This document shows positions 59,468-64,000 of a DNA stretch of 64,000 bases, piece by piece. Each line of letters begins with the position of its first letter. Within the stretch, counting starts at the first letter, position 1. The stretch is from assembly GCA_028285265.1 (NCBI GenBank), contig JANQPX010000037.1:124001-188000 (forward strand), written 5' to 3'. A program made the position numbers and the translations under genes. Below the pieces are notes generated by a model. It saw only the letters and a list, made by a program, of their open reading frames with translations. It was not told where the DNA came from and did not search any database. This DNA comes from Geminicoccaceae bacterium. GTDB lineage: Bacteria > Pseudomonadota > Alphaproteobacteria > Geminicoccales > Geminicoccaceae.

Positions 59468-62206
59468 TTGGCAACCGAAAACCCACCAAAAGAACAGAAC
59501 ATTATTCCGATCGAGGAGGAGATGCAGCGCTCCTACCTCGACTACGCGATGAGCGTGATCGTCGCGCGTGCACTTCCCGATGTCCGAGATGGATTGAAGC
59601 CGGTTCACCGTCGGATTCTCTATGCGATGCGGGAAGGTGGCTATGATCATGGCAAGCCGCCGCGCAAGAGCGCGCGCATCGTCGGTGACGTCATGGGTAA
59701 GTACCATCCTCATGGCGACAGCGCGATTTACGACGCACTCGTGCGCATGGCGCAAGATTTCTCGATGCGTTTGCCTTTAATCGACGGGCAGGGCAATTTT
59801 GGGTCGATGGATGGCGATCCACCGGCAGCCATGCGTTATACCGAGGCGCGTTTAGCGCTGTCTGCTGACGCACTCCTTACCGACATCGACAAGGATACAG
59901 TCGACTTCCGTCCGACTTACGATGAGTCGGCGGAGGAACCAGTCGTCATTCCGGCTCAGTTCCCGAATCTTCTTGTCAATGGACAAGCCGGTATTGCCGT
60001 CGGTATGGCGACCAATGTCCCGCCGCACAATCTGGGCGAAGTGATCGACGTTTGTGTTGCGCTCGTCGACAATCCAGAACTCGGCTTCGACGAGATGCTC
60101 ACCTTGATGCCTGGGCCAGACTTTCCGACGGGAGCAATGATTCTTGGCCAGTCTGGGATTCGTCAGGCCTATGCGACAGGCCGCGGGTCGATCGTCATTC
60201 GATCCCGAACCCATGTCGAGGAGATTCGCAAAGATCGCTTTGCGATTGTGATCACGGAAGTGCCGTTCCAGGTGAACAAGGCTCGCATGCAGGAACGCAT
60301 GGGTGAGCTCGTAAGAGAAAAGCGAGTTGAGGGAATCGCCGAGATCCGTGATGAGTCGGATCGTGATGGAACGCGAGTTGTCATCGAACTCAAGCGCGAT
60401 GCCGACAGCGATATCGTTCTCAATCAACTCTTCCGACACACACCACTTCAGATCAGCTTTGGCGTCAATATTGTCGCCCTCCGTGGCGGCCGGCCGGAAC
60501 AGCTGAATGTCCGGGATGTGTTCGAGGCTTTTCTTGAGTTTCGCGAGGAGGTCATTCTCAGGCGTACGGCGTTCGATTTGGCCAAAGCGCGAGAGCGCGC
60601 GCATATTCTAGTCGGCCTGGCCGTCGCTGTTGCCAATATCGACGACGTGATTGCCCTGATTCGTGGCGCACCAGATCCAGCGACCGCAAAGGCTGAACTT
60701 TGCGCGCGCGACTGGCCCCGCGGGGACATTGCACCGCTTCTCGCTCTGGCCGAAGAAAGCGAGGGAGGGACCGACTCGAACGAAGGCGGTTACCGCCTTT
60801 CTGAACGGCAAGCGCAGGCGATTTTAGATTTGCGTCTCCATCGCCTCACCCAACTTGAGCGCTCCAAGCTTTCAGACGAACTCAAAGAACTCGTCGAGAA
60901 GATTGAAGCCCTCCTGTTGATTTTGCGTTCACGCGAGCGCTTGTTGGAGGTGTTGAAGGAAGAATTACTGCTCGTAAAAGAGAAGTTTGCGACACCCCGG
61001 CGGACGACAATCGAGGATCTGGACTTCGATATCGATGTCGAAGACTTAATCCAAAAAGAGGACATGGTCGTTACCGTCACCAAGCTCGGCTACATCAAGC
61101 GTACGCCGCTTTCCACGTACAGGGAGCAGCGACGTGGTGGTAAAGGTCGCAAGGGCATGGCGACGCATGATGACGACCATCTCGCGCAGCTCTTCGTCTC
61201 GACGACCCACACACCAGTGCTGTTCTTCTCTTCGGAAGGACGTGTGTACAAGCTCAAGGTCTACAAGCTACCGCTCGGCAATCCGCAGGCGCGGGGGAAA
61301 GCGATGGTCAATCTCTTCCCGCAGCTCACTGAAGGTGAATACATCACCGCTGTGTTGCCACTGCCTGAAGATGAGAGCACGTATGATCAACTCTCAGTGG
61401 TATTTGCGACATCATCCGGTAAAGTCCGGCGTAATGCGTTGGCCGATTTCATCTTCGTGCCGGCCAACGGTAAGATCGCGATGAAGTTGGATGGCGACGA
61501 TCACCTGATTGGCGTAGCCGTCGCTACTGAGCAGAGTGATGTTCTCCTGGCCGCCCGTGGGGGTAAATGCGTTCGTTTCCCGCTGTCAGGTGTACGCGTG
61601 TTCCGTTCACGGAGTTCAGAGGGTGTGCGCGGCATGGCTCTGTCCGATGATGATCGGGTAATTTCCATGTCGATTCTCGATCACGTCGAGGTGGAAATCG
61701 ACGAACGCGATGCTTTTCTGCGCTATGACGGCGGACTTCGTCGCCAGAATGGTGATGGCCCTCCGGAAAAACCTTCCGATATCGCTGACGATCGCCTTGA
61801 AGAGCTTGCGTCCCGTCAGCAGATGATCCTTTCAATCACGGTAAACGGGTACGGCAAGCGTAGCTCAGCCTACGAATATCGGGTTACCAATCGCGGTGGT
61901 CAGGGGATCATCAATATCGAGACATCGACCCGTAATGGGGACGTTGTTGCCGCTTTTCCGGTAACCGAGCTCGATCAAGTCATGCTGGTTACAGATCAGG
62001 GTAAAGTCATCCGTATTCCCGTCGATGGCATCCGCATTGCAGGCCGCAATACGCAAGGCGTGACGCTATTCAATACAGATCCGAACGAACATGTTGTGTC
62101 GGTTGCGCGCCTGGAAGGGGCCGCTGAAATGGGGGATGATGACGCTGAAGATGAGGGAGATGAGGAGATTGGACACGAGGATCAAGGAACTCCCGATCCG
62201 GCATAA
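59468..62206 (+). CDS. gyrA: DNA gyrase subunit A
   Basis: 912 residues. IIPIEEEMQRSYLDYAMSVIVARALPDVRDGLKPVHRRILYAM, catalytic Tyr124 (AMRYTEARL), the quinolone region HPHGDSAIYDALVRMAQ with Ser85 and Asp89 unchanged, and six C-terminal gyrase-box blades (including RRGGKGRKGM) are all present. It cuts and passes DNA with GyrB to make negative supercoils. TTG start: the next ATG would remove the essential IIPIEEE. The tail is highly acidic. A consensus -35-like TTGACA lies at 59439-59444, only 24 bases ahead. Confidence 0.97.
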   Translation: MATENPPKEQNIIPIEEEMQRSYLDYAMSVIVARALPDVRDGLKPVHRRILYAMREGGYDHGKPPRKSARIVGDVMGKYHPHGDSAIYDALVRMAQDFSMRLPLIDGQGNFGSMDGDPPAAMRYTEARLALSADALLTDIDKDTVDFRPTYDESAEEPVVIPAQFPNLLVNGQAGIAVGMATNVPPHNLGEVIDVCVALVDNPELGFDEMLTLMPGPDFPTGAMILGQSGIRQAYATGRGSIVIRSRTHVEEIRKDRFAIVITEVPFQVNKARMQERMGELVREKRVEGIAEIRDESDRDGTRVVIELKRDADSDIVLNQLFRHTPLQISFGVNIVALRGGRPEQLNVRDVFEAFLEFREEVILRRTAFDLAKARERAHILVGLAVAVANIDDVIALIRGAPDPATAKAELCARDWPRGDIAPLLALAEESEGGTDSNEGGYRLSERQAQAILDLRLHRLTQLERSKLSDELKELVEKIEALLLILRSRERLLEVLKEELLLVKEKFATPRRTTIEDLDFDIDVEDLIQKEDMVVTVTKLGYIKRTPLSTYREQRRGGKGRKGMATHDDDHLAQLFVSTTHTPVLFFSSEGRVYKLKVYKLPLGNPQARGKAMVNLFPQLTEGEYITAVLPLPEDESTYDQLSVVFATSSGKVRRNALADFIFVPANGKIAMKLDGDDHLIGVAVATEQSDVLLAARGGKCVRFPLSGVRVFRSRSSEGVRGMALSDDDRVISMSILDHVEVEIDERDAFLRYDGGLRRQNGDGPPEKPSDIADDRLEELASRQQMILSITVNGYGKRSSAYEYRVTNRGGQGIINIETSTRNGDVVAAFPVTELDQVMLVTDQGKVIRIPVDGIRIAGRNTQGVTLFNTDPNEHVVSVARLEGAAEMGDDDAEDEGDEEIGHEDQGTPDPA

Positions 62207-62241
62207 GCATTGACCTCAGAAGAAAAAGGAGAGCGCCGATC

Positions 62242-62757
62242 ATGACGACTCCGCGCATCGGGGTTTATCCCGGGACGTTCGATCCTATTCACAATGGTCA
62301 TGTCGACATTGTCCGACGGGCCACCAAGGTGGTGGATCGGTTGGTGCTCGCGGTCGCAGCTAATATCGGCAAGGACCCGCTTCTCTCTTTAGAGCAACGC
62401 ATTGAGCTCGCGAACTTTGAGGCCGAAAATCTGATGAGCAGCGGCCGTGCGAATGGTTGTGAGATTAGGGTGGCTCCTTTCGAAGTTCTTCTCGTCGACT
62501 TCGCCCGTGAGGTCGAGGCAACCTTGATCATTCGCGGCCTTCGTGCGGTCTCTGATTTCGAGTATGAGTTTCAGATGGCGTCAAACAATGCGCGGCTGGC
62601 ACCGACCATCGAAACAGTGTTTCTGACTGCGTCGGAAACGAACCAATTCATCTCATCGCGTTTTGTTAAGGAGATCCATCGCTTTGGTGGGGATGTCTCC
62701 AGTTTCATTTCTGAGCACGCCATGGCAATGCTTGATCACTATACGAAAAAGCGCTGA
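62242..62757 (+). CDS. coaD: Phosphopantetheine adenylyltransferase
   Basis: 171 residues. RIGVYPGTFDPIHNGHVDIVRRA with the TxGH-type HNGH (17-20), LIIRGLRAVSDFEYEFQMA and ETNQFISSRFVKEIHRFGGDVSSFI are diagnostic of CoaD, which makes dephospho-CoA. AAAAAGGAGAGC before ATG 62242. It lies 35 bases after gyrA, the arrangement common in the class, likely cotranscribed. Confidence 0.96.
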   Translation: MTTPRIGVYPGTFDPIHNGHVDIVRRATKVVDRLVLAVAANIGKDPLLSLEQRIELANFEAENLMSSGRANGCEIRVAPFEVLLVDFAREVEATLIIRGLRAVSDFEYEFQMASNNARLAPTIETVFLTASETNQFISSRFVKEIHRFGGDVSSFISEHAMAMLDHYTKKR

Positions 62758-62825
62758 CTCTCGTTGATTGACAGGCCCCGCACGGCTCCGGCAATCATGA
62801 GGAGTGCAAGAGGGGAGACGATCTC

Positions 62826-63602
62826 ATGGATCTGAGGCTGGATGGCAAGCGGGTTATTTTGACTGCGGGCGCTGCTGGGATAGGCCATGTTACGCTAAAG
62901 ACATTTGTTGAGGCTGGCGCAGAGGTCTTTATCTGTGATGTCGATAAGAGGGCATTGGATGAGGTCCGCGACAGCTTTCAGACCGTCGGTACCTTGCAAG
63001 CCGACGTTTCAGATCCAAACGACGTCGATCGTCTTTTTGACTTAGCCCTCGAACGGTTGGGCGGACTCGATATTCTTCTCAACAATGCCGGCATTGCCGG
63101 CCCGACTGCGCCGGTGGAGGAGGTCGAGCTTGATCATTGGCGTCAAACTCTTGATATCAACATTACCGGACAGTTTCTTTGCGCCAAGCGGGCGGTGCCA
63201 CATCTCAAGGCTTCTGGCGGTGGCTCTATCGTGAACCTGTCGTCTGCTGCGGGGCGTTTCGGCTTTCCTCTCCGTTCCCCCTATGCCGCGTCGAAGTGGG
63301 CGGTTGTGGGCTTCACCAAGAGCCTTGCTATCGAGCTTGGCCCCTCGAAAATTCGTGTCAATGCCATCTGCCCAGGTGCGGTCGCTGGTGATCGGATTAA
63401 TCGCGTCATCCAAGCCAAGGCCGAGGCGCGGGGCGTGCCGTTTGAGGAGATGTATCGGAGTTATGCGAACACTGCTTCGATGCAAACGCTCATCGACCCT
63501 CAGGACATTGCCAATATGATGCTCTTCATTTGCTCTGATGCTGGCCACCTCGTCTCCGGTCAGGTCCTTGGCGTTGACGGGAATGTCGAATTCCTACGCT
63601 AG
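62826..63602 (+). CDS. Short-chain dehydrogenase/reductase
   Basis: 258 residues. Rossmann loop TAGAAGIG (14-21, TA in place of the common TG, as I recall in DHRS6/BDH2-like enzymes), NNAG near 90, catalytic Ser in LSSAAGR, Tyr and Lys in SPYAASK, and the C-terminal end VSGQVLGVDGNVEF. A cytoplasmic NAD(P) oxidoreductase whose substrate is unclear; 3-hydroxybutyrate, glucose-type and cyclohexanol enzymes are all in reach. The ribosome site lies in AAGAGGGGAGACGATCTC. The next gene, a hydroxyacyl-CoA-like dehydrogenase, may share its pathway. Confidence 0.88.
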   Translation: MDLRLDGKRVILTAGAAGIGHVTLKTFVEAGAEVFICDVDKRALDEVRDSFQTVGTLQADVSDPNDVDRLFDLALERLGGLDILLNNAGIAGPTAPVEEVELDHWRQTLDINITGQFLCAKRAVPHLKASGGGSIVNLSSAAGRFGFPLRSPYAASKWAVVGFTKSLAIELGPSKIRVNAICPGAVAGDRINRVIQAKAEARGVPFEEMYRSYANTASMQTLIDPQDIANMMLFICSDAGHLVSGQVLGVDGNVEFLR

Positions 63603-63728
63603 GAAAGAGCCCTCTCTGTTTGAAAGGGTAAGCCGAGCAATCATGATCGATCGATGTGTTTCAAGAGCAACTGATCTTCCACGTTCGTCTGGCAATTATC
63701 GGATGCGATGGTAGGAGCAAAGCGCGAC

Positions 63729-64000
63729 ATGAAGCCAGAACCTGACAAAGTCAAGCATGTGGCCGTGATTGGCGCTGGCACGATCGGTTCGGCTTGGGCG
63801 ACGCTGTTTCTCGCTAAGGGACTTGAAGTTACCGTCTATGATCCCGCGGCAGACTGCGAGAGCCGAGTCCGCAGCTTTATCGACAACGCTCTGCCGGCCC
63901 TTAAACGCTTGGGTTTGGACGACAACGCCAACTGCGAGAAGTTGAGGTTCGTTGATGATCCAGCGGCTGCTGTGGCCGATGTTGATTTCGTGCAGGAGAG
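63729..64000 (+). CDS. 3-hydroxyacyl-CoA dehydrogenase/L-carnitine dehydrogenase-family protein, N-terminal fragment
   Basis: The first 90 residues before the right edge. KHVAVIGAGTIGSAWATLFLAKGLEVTVYDP is the N-terminal Rossmann fold of the 3HCDH family, and ALPALKRLGLDDN with VDFVQE places it in the lambda-crystallin/gulonate or carnitine dehydrogenase branch, which is shorter than the CoA-dependent enzymes. GGAG before ATG 63729; ATG 63708 is in frame. Substrate cannot be decided from this part. Confidence 0.82.
   Translation, partial: MKPEPDKVKHVAVIGAGTIGSAWATLFLAKGLEVTVYDPAADCESRVRSFIDNALPALKRLGLDDNANCEKLRFVDDPAAAVADVDFVQE

Noticed and set aside
1..64000. tRNA, rRNA, CRISPR array, insertion sequence or prophage gene
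   Set aside because: I looked for T-loop and acceptor patterns, regularly spaced repeats and transposase motifs by eye and found none that held up; a dedicated tRNA search could still find one.

Overview
The window looks like chromosomal DNA of an alphaproteobacterium of moderately high GC. The strongest evidence is a housekeeping block typical of that class: xthA, erpA, dgt, argS, a SPOR-domain protein, nagZ, scpA, scpB and tatABC (27.9-40.1 kb), with gyrA-coaD at 59.5-62.8 kb. Two cyclic-di-GMP proteins, a GlxA/GbdR-type regulator beside soxBDAG, a four-subunit sarcosine oxidase and a fused two-domain betaine permease agree with this. I see no tRNA, rRNA, CRISPR array, insertion sequence or prophage gene. 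The order within the class cannot be fixed from this sequence.

Layout. 0-12.2 kb: a mixed region with the end of an NAD(P)HX repair enzyme, a pentapeptide-repeat protein, acylphosphatase, an aldehyde dehydrogenase/iron alcohol dehydrogenase pair, a lipoprotein, a reductase closely resembling the sulfolactaldehyde reductase YihU, a DUF1194 protein, inositol dehydrogenase, peroxiredoxin, YqgE, a truncated TRAP-permease-like protein with a small partner, a secreted cyclophilin, a DksA-type zinc finger protein and a diguanylate cyclase. 12.2-13.2 kb: a long AT-rich intergenic region holding a probable minus-strand small RNA and a promoter with repeated operator-like boxes. 13.2-17.7 kb: a glycine/proline betaine ABC transporter. 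17.7-21.4 kb: a TauE/SafE exporter and a compact catabolic operon (pcaD-like, pcaC-like, N-carbamoyl amidase, flavin reductase). 21.8-24.0 kb: class III nucleotide cyclase and a HAD hydrolase.

24.1-27.6 kb: a four-gene minus-strand operon pairing a PAPS-type sulfotransferase with an arylsulfotransferase-like propeller, a small YIGPGAG membrane protein and an unrecognised three-helix membrane protein; this is one of the least described units here. 27.9-40.1 kb: the housekeeping block, interrupted by a decayed histidine kinase gene, a site-2 protease and an orphan ABC ATPase. 40.2-47.9 kb: a CMD-family protein, a lytic transglycosylase lipoprotein, the GbdR-like regulator and soxBDAG. Together with the 13-17 kb transporter this suggests uptake and demethylation of methylated glycines to glycine plus methylene-tetrahydrofolate.

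47.9-49.5 kb: an EAL-domain phosphodiesterase. 49.8-57.6 kb: a surface-polysaccharide-like locus (hyaluronidase-like lipoprotein, AsnB-type amidotransferase, glycosyltransferase, flippase, sialidase-like propeller, FemAB/GNAT transferase) with no visible polymerase or initiating transferase. 57.6-64 kb: GH13 alpha-glucosidase, gyrA, coaD, an SDR and the start of a 3-hydroxyacyl-CoA/carnitine dehydrogenase family gene. Family assignments come from motifs and remembered sequences, not searches.
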